DNA of 64,000 bases from Streptomyces caeruleatus (lineage in GTDB: Bacteria; Actinomycetota; Actinomycetes; Streptomycetales; Streptomycetaceae): positions 40,581 through 104,580 of the forward strand of contig NZ_KQ948947.1 in the NCBI RefSeq assembly GCF_001514235.1, given 5' to 3'. A program made the translations under genes and the position numbers. This document shows positions 17,201 to 27,116 of the stretch, piece after piece. Position 1 is the first letter of the stretch. The number at the start of each line of letters is the position of its first letter. The notes beneath the pieces were generated by a model, which was not told where the DNA came from, made no database searches, and was given only the letters and a program-made list of their open reading frames with translations.

Positions 17201-18412
17201 TCACACACCCAGCGCGACCAGCCGTTCTTCCACCCGCTCCGGGGCGTACAGATACTCCACGACCAGCGCCCCGGCCCCCACGAGACCGGCCCGCTCCCCC
17301 AGCCGCGACGTGACGACGTCCAGATGAGCGGTGGAGCGCGGCAGTGCCCGCTGGTACAGCAGCTCCCGCACACCTGTGACGAAGGGCGTCCCGGCCAGGT
17401 CCCCGGCGATCATCAGCACCCCCGGGTTGAGCAGGGTCACGACGGTCGCCAGCACGTCCCCGACCTGCCGCCCGGCCTCCCGGGCCAGCGCGGCCGCCCC
17501 CGGATCCCCGGCCGCCAGCAGATCCCGCACATCCGATCCGGACGCCGCCGGCACGCCGCCCTCGGCCAGCCGCCGGGCCACGGCACGACCACTGGCCACG
17601 GCGGCCAGACAGCCGTACGAACCACACCGGCACAGCGCGTCCGCGCCCACCCGTATGTGCCCGATGTCGCCCGCGCCGCCGTCGATGCCCCGGTAGATCG
17701 CGCCGTCGACCACGACGCCGGCACCGATGCCGGTCGAGACCTTGACCAGGACGAACGCCGAGCAGTCGGGGTAGGCGGTGCGCTGTTCGCCGTACGCCAT
17801 GAGGTTGGCGTCGTTGTCGACGAGGACCGGCACCGCCGCGGCGCCCGTGTGCTCGCCGAAGGCCCGGGCGAGCCGCTCCCTTATGTCGTAGCCGTCCCAG
17901 CCCGGCATGATCGGCGGCTGGACGACCCGGCCGGTCTCGCTGTCCACCGGCCCCGGCACCGCCAGCCCGATGCCGCCCACCTCGCTGGCCCGGCGCCCGG
18001 TCTTCTCCAGCAGTTCGGCGAACCAGCGCCCCAGCTCGCCCAGCACCACGTCCGGCCCGTCCTCGACGACCAGCGCGCCGCTGTGCTCGGCGAGGATCTC
18101 GCCGGTCAGCGACAGCACGGCGGCACGCGCGTGCCGGGTGTCGAGGTCGGCGGCGAGGACGACGGCGTGCTCGCCGTCGAACTCCAGGGTGATGGAGGGG
18201 CGGCCGCCCAACGGCGAGTCCACCGGCCCTCCGGCGCCCTCGCGCAGCCACCCCGCCCGGAACAGCCGGTCCAGGCGCTGGCCGACGGTGGCCCGGGAGA
18301 GCCCGGTGACCTGTTGGAGTGCTCCGCGCGTCACGGCCCTGCCGCTGCGCACCAGTTGGAGCAGATCGCCGGCGCCGGTCTGACCCCGTCCAGCCATACC
18401 CCGTCCAGTCAT
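17201..18412 (-). CDS. ROK-family transcriptional regulator
   Basis: 403-residue regulator: an N-terminal winged helix (LLQLVRSGRAVTRGALQQVTGLSRATVGQRLDRL) fused to a ROK sugar-kinase-like domain. The latter has VDNDANLMAYGE and the zinc motif CRCGSYGCLAAVASG, with C-x-C and GC ligands. ATG 18412 is 7 nt from AAGGGG and is preferred to the GTG at 18418. It is divergent from a two-gene glycosidase operon, which it probably controls in response to a sugar. Whether it has kinase activity is unknown. Confidence 0.9.
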   Translation of the reverse strand: MTGRGMAGRGQTGAGDLLQLVRSGRAVTRGALQQVTGLSRATVGQRLDRLFRAGWLREGAGGPVDSPLGGRPSITLEFDGEHAVVLAADLDTRHARAAVLSLTGEILAEHSGALVVEDGPDVVLGELGRWFAELLEKTGRRASEVGGIGLAVPGPVDSETGRVVQPPIMPGWDGYDIRERLARAFGEHTGAAAVPVLVDNDANLMAYGEQRTAYPDCSAFVLVKVSTGIGAGVVVDGAIYRGIDGGAGDIGHIRVGADALCRCGSYGCLAAVASGRAVARRLAEGGVPAASGSDVRDLLAAGDPGAAALAREAGRQVGDVLATVVTLLNPGVLMIAGDLAGTPFVTGVRELLYQRALPRSTAHLDVVTSRLGERAGLVGAGALVVEYLYAPERVEERLVALGV

Positions 18413-18532
18413 GCGCACCCCCTTGTGTTTCTCAAGCGTGCATTACATATTGAGTTTTGCGTGTTAAATAGACGTAACTCTACGGTCGCACTGGCCGAAC
18501 CGGTCAGCCGCACGTCTCTCGGGGAGTGCCGA
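18413..18532. promoter_or_regulatory. AT-rich divergent promoter of ROK regulator and glycosidase operon
   Basis: The stretch 18435-18480 is unusually A+T-rich for this genome (ttacatattgagttttgcgtgttaaatag, shown as two short pieces ttacatattgag and gtgttaaatag). It is the only possible place for the divergent promoters and a ROK operator. On the minus strand TTAACA with TAATGC at 16-bp spacing is a plausible ROK-gene promoter. Confidence 0.5.
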
Positions 18533-19939
18533 GTGGATCGCACCGCCCAACTCGTCGCCCGTTCCACGGAACGCTCGATCGCATACGATCCACCTGGTTC
18601 ACCGCCTTCGCCGCACGTCAGAGCCGCGAAGGTGCTGGAGGACAACTGGACCGGCACCTCCACGGTCCCCTCCCGCAGCCTGTACCCGCACCAGTGGTCC
18701 TGGGACTCGGCGTTCATCGCGATCGGCCTCAGGCACCTCTCGCCGTTACGCGCCCAGACGGAGCTGGAGACACTGCTCGCCGCCCAGTGGGAAGACGGCC
18801 GTGTCCCGCACATCGTCTTCAACCCCTCGGTCCCCCTCGACGCCTACTTCCCGAGCCCCGACTTCTGGCGCTCCTCGACGGCGGGCCGTGCCGCGGGCGC
18901 CCCGCGCACCGTACAGACCTCCGGCATCGTGCAGCCACCGGTGCACGCGCTGGCCGCCTGGCTGGTGCACCGCGCCGACCCGGGACTGTCCCGGGCGCGC
19001 GGCTTCCTCACCCGGATGTATCCCCGCCTCGCCGCCTGGCACCGCTACCTGCTGCACCGCCGGGACCTGGGCGGCGCCGGTCTCGCGTCGGTCGTGCACC
19101 CGTGGGAACAGGGCATGGACAACAGCCCCTGCTGGGACGCCCCGCTGGCCCGCGTCACCCCCGCCCCGGCCCGCTCCTTCCGCCGCGCCGACCTCGACCA
19201 CGGGGCGGCCGAGGACCGTCCGACGGACCTGGACTACGGCCGCTACGTCCGACTGGCGGCGGACTACCGGGACGGCGGCTACGCGGACGGCGCAGGGGAC
19301 TTCGCCGTCGAGGACCCCTCCTTCAACGCCCTGCTCATCGCCTCCGAGCACGCGCTGGCCCGGATCGCCGAGGAACTGGGCGCGAGTGGCACGGCCCGGC
19401 AGGCACGCGCGCGGCGGCTGACGGCGACGCTGACCGACCGCCTCTGGGACCCGGCGAGGGACATGTTCCTCTGCCGCGACGTCCGAGGCGGGGGGCTCGT
19501 TGCCGAGCGGGCCGTCTCGGGCCTGATCCCGCTCCTCCTGCCCGACCTGCCCAGGGACATCGCCACCCGCCTGGTCCGTACGACGGAGTCCGCCCACTTC
19601 GGCCTCGGCACCTCCACCCGTCTGGTCCCGAGCTACGACCTCCTCGGCGAGGCCTTCGACCCGCACCGCTACTGGCGCGGCCCGGCCTGGTTCAACACCA
19701 ACTGGCTGCTGGAGCGGGGCCTGCGGACACACGGGGAGCACCGCCGGGCCGACGCACTGCGCCAGGCGGCCCTGGACATCGCGCACAGCTCCGACTTCGC
19801 CGAGTACGTGGACCCGTACACCGGCGAGGCCTGCGGGGCGACCTGCTTCAGCTGGACTGCAGCACTTTCGCTGGATCTGTTGCACTGCCACACCGAACCC
19901 ACCGCGGTCAGGGAACTCAAGGGAGGGAACCGGGGATGA
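18533..19939 (+). CDS. MGH1-type (GH63-like) glycoside hydrolase
   Basis: 468-residue (alpha/alpha)6-barrel hydrolase. Family segments: YPHQWSWDSAFIAIGLRHL, DGRVPHIVFN, VHPWEQGMDNSPCWD (acidic catalytic region), DPSFNALLI, and YWRGPAWFNTNWLLERGL near the C-terminus. GTG 18533 is preceded by GGGGAG with 6-nt spacing and starts just before the domain; the open frame upstream is antisense to the ROK gene. It has no signal peptide, so it acts on an internal or imported glucoside. Its stop overlaps the next start by 4 nt. It may be a trehalase-like or glucosylglycerate-type enzyme. Confidence 0.85.
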   Translation: MDRTAQLVARSTERSIAYDPPGSPPSPHVRAAKVLEDNWTGTSTVPSRSLYPHQWSWDSAFIAIGLRHLSPLRAQTELETLLAAQWEDGRVPHIVFNPSVPLDAYFPSPDFWRSSTAGRAAGAPRTVQTSGIVQPPVHALAAWLVHRADPGLSRARGFLTRMYPRLAAWHRYLLHRRDLGGAGLASVVHPWEQGMDNSPCWDAPLARVTPAPARSFRRADLDHGAAEDRPTDLDYGRYVRLAADYRDGGYADGAGDFAVEDPSFNALLIASEHALARIAEELGASGTARQARARRLTATLTDRLWDPARDMFLCRDVRGGGLVAERAVSGLIPLLLPDLPRDIATRLVRTTESAHFGLGTSTRLVPSYDLLGEAFDPHRYWRGPAWFNTNWLLERGLRTHGEHRRADALRQAALDIAHSSDFAEYVDPYTGEACGATCFSWTAALSLDLLHCHTEPTAVRELKGGNRG

Positions 19940-21873
19940 CGGACCGGCATCATCTGCTCGTGTTCGGGGGTACGTTCGCCGCCGTGGGCGACGGCGGGGA
20001 CATCAGCGGCGTACGGACCGCCGGCTCCCCGGAGGGGTTGTTCGTACGCGACGCCCGCCACCTCAGCCGCTGGCAGCTCACCGTGGACGGAGCGGTGCCC
20101 GAGACCCTGACGCCGGTCGCCGACGGGGACACGGCCCGCTGCGTCCTGGTGCCCCGCGGCGGCCGCAACGAACCGCCCGCCTACACCCTCTTCCGGGAAC
20201 AGGCCGTCGGTGACAACTCGTTCGTGGAGTCCCTCCGCGTCACGAGCAACCGTCCCGTGCCGACGACGATCCGTCTCGCGATCACCGCCGACGCCGACTT
20301 CACCGACCAGTTCGAGCTGCGCTCGGACCACCGCACCTACGCCAAGTCCGGCGCCACCCGCTCCCGCCAGGTCCTGGACCACGGAGTGGAGTTCACATAC
20401 CAGCGAGCCGACTGGCGCTCACTGACCACCGTGACGGCCGACCCGCCCCCCGACACGGTGGAGGAAACAGGCACCGGCGCCCGCCGCCTCCTGTGGACCC
20501 TCGACCTGCCCCCGCACGGCACCGAGGAACTGACCCTCCGGGTGATGGCCCGCCCCCACGGCGACAAACGAGCCCTGCGCGTCCCCCGCTCCCCCTCCGC
20601 CCTCACCACCCAACTCCTCTCCCTGGAAGGCGAGTTCGTCGAGGGAGTGGCCTTCCCGACCGGCTGGCCCGAACTGGCCGCCGCCTGCGCCCGCGGCCTC
20701 GCCGACCTGGCGGCGCTCCAGGTCCCGGCGACGGGCCCCGACGGCGAGGAACTCCGCGTCCCCGCGGCCGGCGCCCCCTGGTTCCTGACCCTCCTCGGCC
20801 GGGACGCCCTCCTCACCTCCCTCTTCGCCCTCCCCTACCGCCCCCGCCTGGCCGCCGCCACCCTCCCCGCCCTCGCCGCGACCCAGGCGACGGAGACCGG
20901 CCCCGACGCCGTCTCCCAGCCCGGCAAGATCGTGCACGAGGTACGGCACGGCGAGCTGGCGCACTTCGCCCAGGTGCCGTACGGCCGCTACTACGGCTCG
21001 GTGGACGCGACCCCGCTCTTCCTGATCCTGCTGGGCGCACACGCGGAGCAGACGGGCGACACCACCCTCGCCCGCCGCCTGGAACCCCACGCCCGCGCGG
21101 CGATCGGCTGGATGCTGGACCACGGCGGCCTGACCTCCCGCGGCTACCTGGTCTACCGGGCCGACCAGGGCGGCCTGGCCAACCAGAACTGGAAGGACTC
21201 CCCCGGCGCGATCTGCTCCGCCGACGGCACCCGCCCCGGCGGCCCCGTCATGGCGGCGGGCGCCCAGGGCTACGCGTACGACGCCCTGCGCCGCACGGCG
21301 TGGCTCGCCCGCACGGTCTGGCAGGACGAGACCTACGCGGCGCTCCTGGAACAGGCGGCCGCCGACCTGCGCGACCGCTTCCAGCAGGACTTCTGGATGC
21401 CGGAACACTCCTTCCCCGCCCTCGCCCTCGACGGCGCCGGCCACCAGGTCGACGCCCTCGCCTCGGACGCCGGCCACCTGCTCTGGTCCGGCCTGCTCGA
21501 CAAGGAGTACGGCGAGGCGGTGGGCCGCCGCCTGCTCGAACCGGACTTCTTCTCGGGCTGGGGCGTGCGCACGTTGGCCTCCGGCCAGCCCGCCTACCAC
21601 CCCCTCTCCTACCACCGAGGGTCCGTCTGGCCGCACGACAACGCCCTGATCACCCTGGGCCTGGCCCGCTACGGCCTGCACGACGAGGCCCGCACGGTCG
21701 CCCACGCCCTGGTGGACGCGGCCACCACCACCGGCCACCGCCTGCCCGAGGTCCTCGCCGGCTACGGCCGCGACACCCACCCCGAACCGGTCCCCTACCC
21801 CCACGCCTGCGTCCGCGAATCCCGCTCGGCGGCGGCCCCGCTGGCCCTGCTCACGGCGGTGGGCGGCGCGTAG
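19936..21873 (+). CDS. Amylo-alpha-1,6-glucosidase / glycogen debranching-type enzyme
   Basis: 645-residue cytoplasmic protein with the two-domain debranching architecture. The N-terminal GDE_N-like beta domain spans about 1-230 (GVRTAGSPEGLFVRDARHLSRWQL). The C-terminal (alpha/alpha)6 barrel has APWFLTLLGRDALLTSLF, GKIVHEVRHGELAHF, RYYGSVDATPLFL, QNWKDSPGA and YHRGSVWPHDN, where the acidic catalytic residues lie. ATGA overlap with the preceding hydrolase and GGGAGGG 8 nt upstream support coupled translation. With its neighbour and the ROK regulator it forms a glucan or glucoside degradation unit. Confidence 0.9.
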   Translation: MTDRHHLLVFGGTFAAVGDGGDISGVRTAGSPEGLFVRDARHLSRWQLTVDGAVPETLTPVADGDTARCVLVPRGGRNEPPAYTLFREQAVGDNSFVESLRVTSNRPVPTTIRLAITADADFTDQFELRSDHRTYAKSGATRSRQVLDHGVEFTYQRADWRSLTTVTADPPPDTVEETGTGARRLLWTLDLPPHGTEELTLRVMARPHGDKRALRVPRSPSALTTQLLSLEGEFVEGVAFPTGWPELAAACARGLADLAALQVPATGPDGEELRVPAAGAPWFLTLLGRDALLTSLFALPYRPRLAAATLPALAATQATETGPDAVSQPGKIVHEVRHGELAHFAQVPYGRYYGSVDATPLFLILLGAHAEQTGDTTLARRLEPHARAAIGWMLDHGGLTSRGYLVYRADQGGLANQNWKDSPGAICSADGTRPGGPVMAAGAQGYAYDALRRTAWLARTVWQDETYAALLEQAAADLRDRFQQDFWMPEHSFPALALDGAGHQVDALASDAGHLLWSGLLDKEYGEAVGRRLLEPDFFSGWGVRTLASGQPAYHPLSYHRGSVWPHDNALITLGLARYGLHDEARTVAHALVDAATTTGHRLPEVLAGYGRDTHPEPVPYPHACVRESRSAAAPLALLTAVGGA

Positions 21874-21995
21874 GCGGAGCGTGCGGATCGCTTGCCCGCG
21901 GGCCGCCGCGGACGTGTTGGCCTGGCGTTTGCCGGGTGTTTGCCGAGCGCTGGGGCGCAGTGGCTGAACACGGCCCGACGACGGCCCGTACGAGG

Positions 21996-22036
21996 GTGTG
22001 GCGGGCCCCCAGCCTCCCCAGCGAGGCCCGCCACAC
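21996..22036 (+). terminator. Terminator of the glycosidase operon
   Basis: 12-bp perfect stem GTGTGGCGGGCC (21996-22007) with GGCCCGCCACAC (22025-22036), 17-nt loop, no T tract, between the debranching enzyme and the sulfatase gene. Confidence 0.75.
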
Positions 22037-22071
22037 ACTCCACCAGGGGACTCGCACGGAAGGACCTCCGG

Positions 22072-24099
22072 GTGCCCGTCTTCACACGCCTACGCCAGCT
22101 ACCGGGCAAAACGGCCCCCACCTCACCCCCCGGCACACAGCCCCCCACCGACGCGCCGGAGGCGTCACCGCCAGGTGGGGAGGCTACGGGGTCGGGCGAC
22201 GGTACCGGCGAGTCGGCGACCGGCGGGGCCGCCCCGTTGCCCGAGAAGCCTGCGGCGCCCTCCGCCGAGGTCGTACCGGCAACCGCCGAGTCAGCGCACC
22301 CCACCACCGAGCCCGCACCACCCACCCCCGAGCCCGCAGGCGTCGTCCACGAACCCGCGGCCGCCGGCGGTGAGGGCGCCCCACCGGGGCCACCCGCAGC
22401 CGACGACGAAAGCCGCACGGGTGGTGCGGGTGGGAAAGACTCGGCCGAAGGCGAAGCCGAGGCCGACAGGACGCCCGCCCCCTACCTCCGCTGGACCCTG
22501 ACGGCCCTCTCCGCCGCCCTCATCCACATCTGCCTGCAGATGCCGAACACCCTCGGCAACCTCAAGGCCACGGAGTTCCTACGCCTCCCGGCCGAGGCCA
22601 TCGTCGGAGCCGCCCTCCTCCTCAGCCTCCCCCGCCGCCCCCGCCTCATCACCGCAGCGATCTCCGGCGCCACCCTCGGCGCCCTCACCGCCCTCAACAT
22701 CCTCGACATCGGCTACAACGAATACCTGGGCCGCCACTTCAACATCGTCCTGGACTGGGAACTCCTGGACGACGCCCAGTCCTACCTGAAGGACTCCCTG
22801 GGCAGCACGACCACCACCCTCCTCACCATCGGCGTCATCCTCCTCGTCGTACTCCTCATCACCCTCGTCGCCCTGGCCACCATCCGCATCGCCAACACCC
22901 TCGCCCACCACAAGCCCACCGCCTCCAGGGGCGCCCTGATCGCCGGCACCGTCTGGATCACCTGCACGGCCTTCGGCCTCCAGATCGCCGGCGTACCAAT
23001 CGCCGCGGACCACACCGCCGGCGTCATCAAGGTCCACGCCCGCCGCGCGATGGACACCCTCCGCGACGAGGCGGCCTTCGCGAAGGACGCCAGGTCGGAC
23101 ACCTTCGGCAACACGCCCCCCGCCCAACTGGTCCCGGACCTACGCGGCAAGGACGTCCTGTTCACCTTCATAGAGAGCTACGGCCGCAGCGCCCTCGCAG
23201 ACCCCCTGATCGCCCCCGGCGTCACCAGCACCCTCGACACCAGCACCAAAGCCCTCGCGGACGCCGGCTTCCACGCCAAGAGCGGTTGGCTCACCTCGGC
23301 GACGTACGGCGGCAGCAGCTGGCTGGGCCACTCCACCACCCTCTCCGGGCTGTGGATCGACAACCAGCAGCGCTACCGCACCGTCATGGCCAGCGACCAC
23401 CTCAGCCTCACCAAGGCCTTCCAGAAGACCGGCGACTGGGACACGGTCGGCGTGATGCCGGGCGTACAGAAGGGCTGGCCGGAACAGAAGTACTACGGCC
23501 TCGACAAGGTCTACAACGCCTTCCAACTCGGCTACAAGGGGCCGAAGTTCAGCTGGTCCACGATGCCCGACCAGTACGCCCTGGAGGCCTTCCAGCGCCA
23601 GGTCCACGGCAAGAAGCGGGACAAGCCCCTGATGGCGGAGATCATCCTGACCTCCAGCCACCAACCGTGGGCCCCGATCCCCAGGACTGTCGACTGGAAC
23701 GACCTCGGCGACGGCTCACTCTTCAAGCCCATCCAACAGGCCGGCCTCCAGCCGTCGGACATCATCTCCGACTCCACCCGCTCCAAGCAGGAGTACGGCA
23801 AGTCGATCTCGTACTCGGTCACGAGTCTCACCCAGTGGCTGGAGCGCTACGGCACCGACGACACCGTCCTCGTCTTCCTCGGCGACCACCAGCCGATGGC
23901 CCGGGTCAGCGGCACCAAGGCCAGCCGAGACGTCCCGGTCTCCATCGTCGCCAAGGACCCGAAAGTCCTGGACAGAATCACCGACTGGAACTGGACGGAC
24001 GGCCTCCAGCCCGCCCCCAAGGCCCCCGTCTGGAAGATGAGCTCCTTCCGAGACCGGTTCCTCACGGCCTACGGCTCCACCCCCCACCCCTCCAACTAG
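22072..24099 (+). CDS. Membrane sulfatase / phosphoglycerol transferase-like protein
   Basis: 675-residue protein of the alkaline-phosphatase superfamily. A Pro/Glu/Ala-rich cytoplasmic leader (about 1-140) is followed by about four or five membrane helices (LTALSAALIHICLQM, IVGAALLLSL, LLTIGVILLVVLLITLVAL and others), then an extracytoplasmic sulfatase domain (about 345-670). Its metal-site motifs include VLFTFIESYGRSAL and VLVFLGDHQPM. The layout resembles LtaS/OpgB-type enzymes that modify envelope polymers; the substrate is unknown. GTG 22072 has GGAAGG 8 nt upstream; the longer frame runs through the terminator of the previous operon. Confidence 0.82.
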   Translation: MPVFTRLRQLPGKTAPTSPPGTQPPTDAPEASPPGGEATGSGDGTGESATGGAAPLPEKPAAPSAEVVPATAESAHPTTEPAPPTPEPAGVVHEPAAAGGEGAPPGPPAADDESRTGGAGGKDSAEGEAEADRTPAPYLRWTLTALSAALIHICLQMPNTLGNLKATEFLRLPAEAIVGAALLLSLPRRPRLITAAISGATLGALTALNILDIGYNEYLGRHFNIVLDWELLDDAQSYLKDSLGSTTTTLLTIGVILLVVLLITLVALATIRIANTLAHHKPTASRGALIAGTVWITCTAFGLQIAGVPIAADHTAGVIKVHARRAMDTLRDEAAFAKDARSDTFGNTPPAQLVPDLRGKDVLFTFIESYGRSALADPLIAPGVTSTLDTSTKALADAGFHAKSGWLTSATYGGSSWLGHSTTLSGLWIDNQQRYRTVMASDHLSLTKAFQKTGDWDTVGVMPGVQKGWPEQKYYGLDKVYNAFQLGYKGPKFSWSTMPDQYALEAFQRQVHGKKRDKPLMAEIILTSSHQPWAPIPRTVDWNDLGDGSLFKPIQQAGLQPSDIISDSTRSKQEYGKSISYSVTSLTQWLERYGTDDTVLVFLGDHQPMARVSGTKASRDVPVSIVAKDPKVLDRITDWNWTDGLQPAPKAPVWKMSSFRDRFLTAYGSTPHPSN

Positions 24100-24147
24100 G
24101 GGGTGTTTTGGAAGTCCCGCACAGCACCCGACTCCCTCGCCGCCCGC

Positions 24148-25356
24148 TCAACCACCGGAGGTGTCCAGCTCAGCGTCCTCCCCCACACCCGCACAGTCAT
24201 ACGGATCCCGCAACCACCCGTCCGGCAGCACCACCCGGTTGTTGCCGGACGTACGCCCACGCGGCCCGTCGGCCCCCACCGGCCACGGCTGATCCAGGTC
24301 CAACTCGTCCAGCCCAGCGCGGAGTTCGGCCAGCGAAGACGTGATCGCCAGCCGCTTGCGCATCTCCGAACCGACCGCGAAGCCCTTCAGATACCAGGCC
24401 ACGTGCTTACGGAAGTCGATGACGCCGCGCGCCTCGTCCCCGATCCACTCCCCGAGCAGCGTGGCATGCCGCACCATGACGTCGGCCACCTCACGCAGCG
24501 CCGGCCGCGCGACGTCACCGTCCCGTCCCTCGAACGCCGCCACCAGATCGGAGAACAACCACGGCCGCCCCAGACACCCCCGCCCGACAACGACCCCGTC
24601 ACACCCGGTCTCCCGCACCATCCGCACCGCGTCCCCGGCCGACCAGATGTCCCCGTTGCCGAGCACGGGAATCTCCGGCACATGCTCCTTCAGCCGAGCG
24701 ATGGCATCCCAGTCCGCGGTCCCCCCGTAGTGCTGAGCGGCGGTGCGCCCGTGCAACGCAATCGCCGTCACCCCCTCCTCGACGGCGATCCGCCCGGCGT
24801 CCAGGAAGGTGATGTGATCGTCGTCGATGCCCTTGCGCATCTTCATCGTCACCGGCAGCTCCCCCGCCCCGCTCACCGCCTCCCGCAGAATCGCCCGCAG
24901 CAGGTTCCGCTTGTACGGCAGCGCGGACCCCCCGCCCTTGCGCGTCACCTTCGGCACCGGGCACCCGAAGTTCAGATCGATGTGATCGGCCAGCCCCTCC
25001 TCCGCGATCATGCGGACGGCCTTGCCGACAGTGGCGGGGTCGACCCCGTACAGCTGGATCGAACGAGGCTTCTCGCTCTCGTCGAAGTGGATCAGCTGCA
25101 TGGTCTTCTCGTTGCGCTCGACCAGCGCCCGAGTCGTGATCATCTCGCTGACGAACAGCCCCTTGCCCCCGCTGAACTCCCGGCACAGCGTGCGGAAGGG
25201 CGCGTTGGTGATCCCGGCCATGGGGGCCAGGACGACAGGCGGCTGAACCGTGTGCGGCCCGATCCGCAGGGACGAAACGGTGGGCGACGCGGCGGACGCG
25301 ACAGCGGACGGGACAGCGGACGAGGCAGCGGACGAAGCGACGGGCGGGACGGTCAT
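24148..25356 (-). CDS. dusB: tRNA-dihydrouridine synthase
   Basis: FMN-dependent enzyme reducing uridines in the D-loop of tRNA. Family landmarks: PPVVLAPMAGITNAPFRTLCREF, IDLNFGCPVPKVTRKGGGSALPYKRNLL (catalytic Cys in GCP), KMRKGID and GNGDIWSAGDA. The second ATG at 25356 is chosen because GGGGGG lies 6 nt upstream; the ATG at 25362 abuts that tract. The leader is Ala/Ser-rich. The gene is convergent with the sulfatase gene and divergent from the MFS exporter. Confidence 0.93.
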   Translation of the reverse strand: MTVPPVASSAASSAVPSAVASAASPTVSSLRIGPHTVQPPVVLAPMAGITNAPFRTLCREFSGGKGLFVSEMITTRALVERNEKTMQLIHFDESEKPRSIQLYGVDPATVGKAVRMIAEEGLADHIDLNFGCPVPKVTRKGGGSALPYKRNLLRAILREAVSGAGELPVTMKMRKGIDDDHITFLDAGRIAVEEGVTAIALHGRTAAQHYGGTADWDAIARLKEHVPEIPVLGNGDIWSAGDAVRMVRETGCDGVVVGRGCLGRPWLFSDLVAAFEGRDGDVARPALREVADVMVRHATLLGEWIGDEARGVIDFRKHVAWYLKGFAVGSEMRKRLAITSSLAELRAGLDELDLDQPWPVGADGPRGRTSGNNRVVLPDGWLRDPYDCAGVGEDAELDTSGG

Positions 25357-25404
25357 GGACATCCCCCCATTCTCACGTACCGGACGGACAGCGGCGAAAT
25401 TCAT

Positions 25405-25419
25405 TAGTTAGGCGTACTA
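25405..25419 (+). promoter_or_regulatory. Possible operator before the MFS gene
   Basis: Short inverted repeat TAGT-N7-ACTA within an A+T-rich patch 8-22 bp before the exporter start. The same patch includes TACTAT, a possible -10 box. The gene has no clear ribosome site, so it may be leaderless. Confidence 0.35.
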
Positions 25420-25426
25420 TTCAAGA

Positions 25427-26872
25427 ATGCCGGAGCTCAGCCCACGCCGCCGCGTGCTGGTCCTCGCGATCTGCTGCATGAGCCTGCTGATCGTGAGCCT
25501 CGACACCACGGCCCTCAACGTCGCCCTCCCCGCGATGCAACGCGACCTCGACGCCAGCACGTCGGGCCTCCAGTGGACGATCGACGCGTACACCCTGGTC
25601 CTGGCCTCCCTCCTGATGCTGGCCGGCTCCACGGCGGACCGCGTCGGCCGCAAACGCGTCTTCATGGCGGGCCTCGTCCTGTTCACCATCGGCTCGGCAC
25701 TGTGCTCCCTCGCCCCGAACCTCGACTCCCTGATCGCGTTCCGGATGGTCCAGGCGGTCGGCGGCTCGATGCTCAACCCGGTGGCGATGTCGATCATCAC
25801 CAACACCTTCGTGGACCCGCGTGAACGCGCACGGGCGATAGGCGTGTGGGGAGCGGTCGTCGGCATATCGATGGGCGCCGGCCCGCTGGTCGGCGGCCTG
25901 CTCGTGGACTCCGTGGGCTGGCGGGCGATCTTCTGGGTCAACCTGCCGGTGGGCCTGGCCGCCCTCCTCCTCACCTTCCTCCACGTCCCCGAGTCCCGCG
26001 CCCCCAGGCCCCGCCGCCTCGACCCGGTCGGCCAGCTCCTGGTGATCGCGCTGTTCGGCTCACTGACGTACGCGATCATCGAGGCCCCGAACGCCGGGTT
26101 CACCGCGGTCCTGCCCCTCGCGATCATCGCCCTCACGGCCCTGCTCGGCCTTCTCTGGTACGAGCCGCGCCGCGCCGAACCCCTCATCGACCTGCGGTTC
26201 TTCCGTTCGGCCCCGTTCAGCGGCGCCACGGTGATCGCGATCGGCGCGTTCGCCGCACTGGGCGGGTTCCTGTTCCTGTCGACGCTGTACCTGCAGAACG
26301 TACGGGGGCTGGACGCCCTGCACGCAGGGCTGTGGATGCTCCCGATGGCGACCCCCATGTTCGTATGCGCACCGCTCGCCGGACGGCTGGTCGGCACGCG
26401 GGGTCCCCGGCTGCCGTTGCTGATCGCCGGTACCGCGATGACGCTGAGCGCGGCGCTGTTCGCCCTGTTCGAGGCCGAGACGTCCAACGTCACGCTGGTC
26501 CTCGGGTACGCCGTGTTCGGGATCGGGTTCGGGTTCGTCAACGCGCCGATCACCAACACGGCGGTGTCCGGGATGCCGCGGGCGCAGGCCGGCGTCGCGG
26601 CGGCGGTGGCCTCCACGAGCCGTCAGCTGGGGCAGACGCTGGGGGTGGCGGTGGTCGGGGCGGTACTGGCGGCCGGGGTGGGGGCGTCGTCGTACAAGGA
26701 GACGTTCGTGTCGGCCGCCGGGCCGGGGTGGTGGATCCTCACCGGGTGCGGGCTTGTGGTTCTCGTGGCGGGGATGGTGACCAGTGGGCGTTGGGCTCGG
26801 CGCACGGCTGAACGGACGGCTGAGAGGCTGGAGTCGGCTGAGATTCGCGACGCGTCGAGGGTACGAGCCTGA
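25427..26872 (+). CDS. MFS drug-type exporter (DHA2, 14 TM)
   Basis: 481-residue major facilitator of the EmrB/QacA type. Motifs: LDTTALNVALPAMQRDL in TM1, the motif-A loop GSTADRVGRKRVFMAG, and motif C GAVVGISMGAGPLVGGLLVD, with hydrophobicity consistent with 14 helices. It probably expels a toxic compound by proton antiport; substrate unknown. The start is ATG 25427, only 70 bp from the divergent dus start. No dedicated regulator is adjacent. Confidence 0.9.
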   Translation: MPELSPRRRVLVLAICCMSLLIVSLDTTALNVALPAMQRDLDASTSGLQWTIDAYTLVLASLLMLAGSTADRVGRKRVFMAGLVLFTIGSALCSLAPNLDSLIAFRMVQAVGGSMLNPVAMSIITNTFVDPRERARAIGVWGAVVGISMGAGPLVGGLLVDSVGWRAIFWVNLPVGLAALLLTFLHVPESRAPRPRRLDPVGQLLVIALFGSLTYAIIEAPNAGFTAVLPLAIIALTALLGLLWYEPRRAEPLIDLRFFRSAPFSGATVIAIGAFAALGGFLFLSTLYLQNVRGLDALHAGLWMLPMATPMFVCAPLAGRLVGTRGPRLPLLIAGTAMTLSAALFALFEAETSNVTLVLGYAVFGIGFGFVNAPITNTAVSGMPRAQAGVAAAVASTSRQLGQTLGVAVVGAVLAAGVGASSYKETFVSAAGPGWWILTGCGLVVLVAGMVTSGRWARRTAERTAERLESAEIRDASRVRA

Positions 26873-27116
26873 GCGACACCCGCCGCTGCACTCCCGTTCA
26901 CCGCGCCCGAGCCGTCCTGCCGACGTGCGCGTCAGCCAACGTTCCATAATCGAATGAGAACAGATTTTTCGATATCGAATGCGTGACCTCTGGTGGCGGG
27001 CCGTCGTTGGGCATCAGTGACGGAGTCGTCATAGCGAGACTTGAGCAGGGGCAGGGGATGGGCGGACTAAGGAAGACTCACTCTCGACTTCGCACGAGCT
27101 GGGGCACCGGCAGGCA
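26873..27116. other. Left flank of TnpB with a 12-bp palindrome
   Basis: A 244-bp gap, A+T-rich around 26944-26980, with the perfect palindrome TTCGATATCGAA at 26968-26979. It may hold the tnpB promoter and the left end of the mobile unit. No terminal structure is certain. Confidence 0.45.

Noticed and set aside
17084..17327. Small plus-strand gene starting at an ATG after AGGACC near 17084
   Set aside because: The product is Thr/Arg/Pro low complexity and overlaps the ROK gene end antisense; no conservation is recognised.
17045..18532. A long N-terminal extension of the GH63-like hydrolase
   Set aside because: This part is antisense to the ROK regulator and unconserved; a good GTG with GGGGAG lies at 18533.
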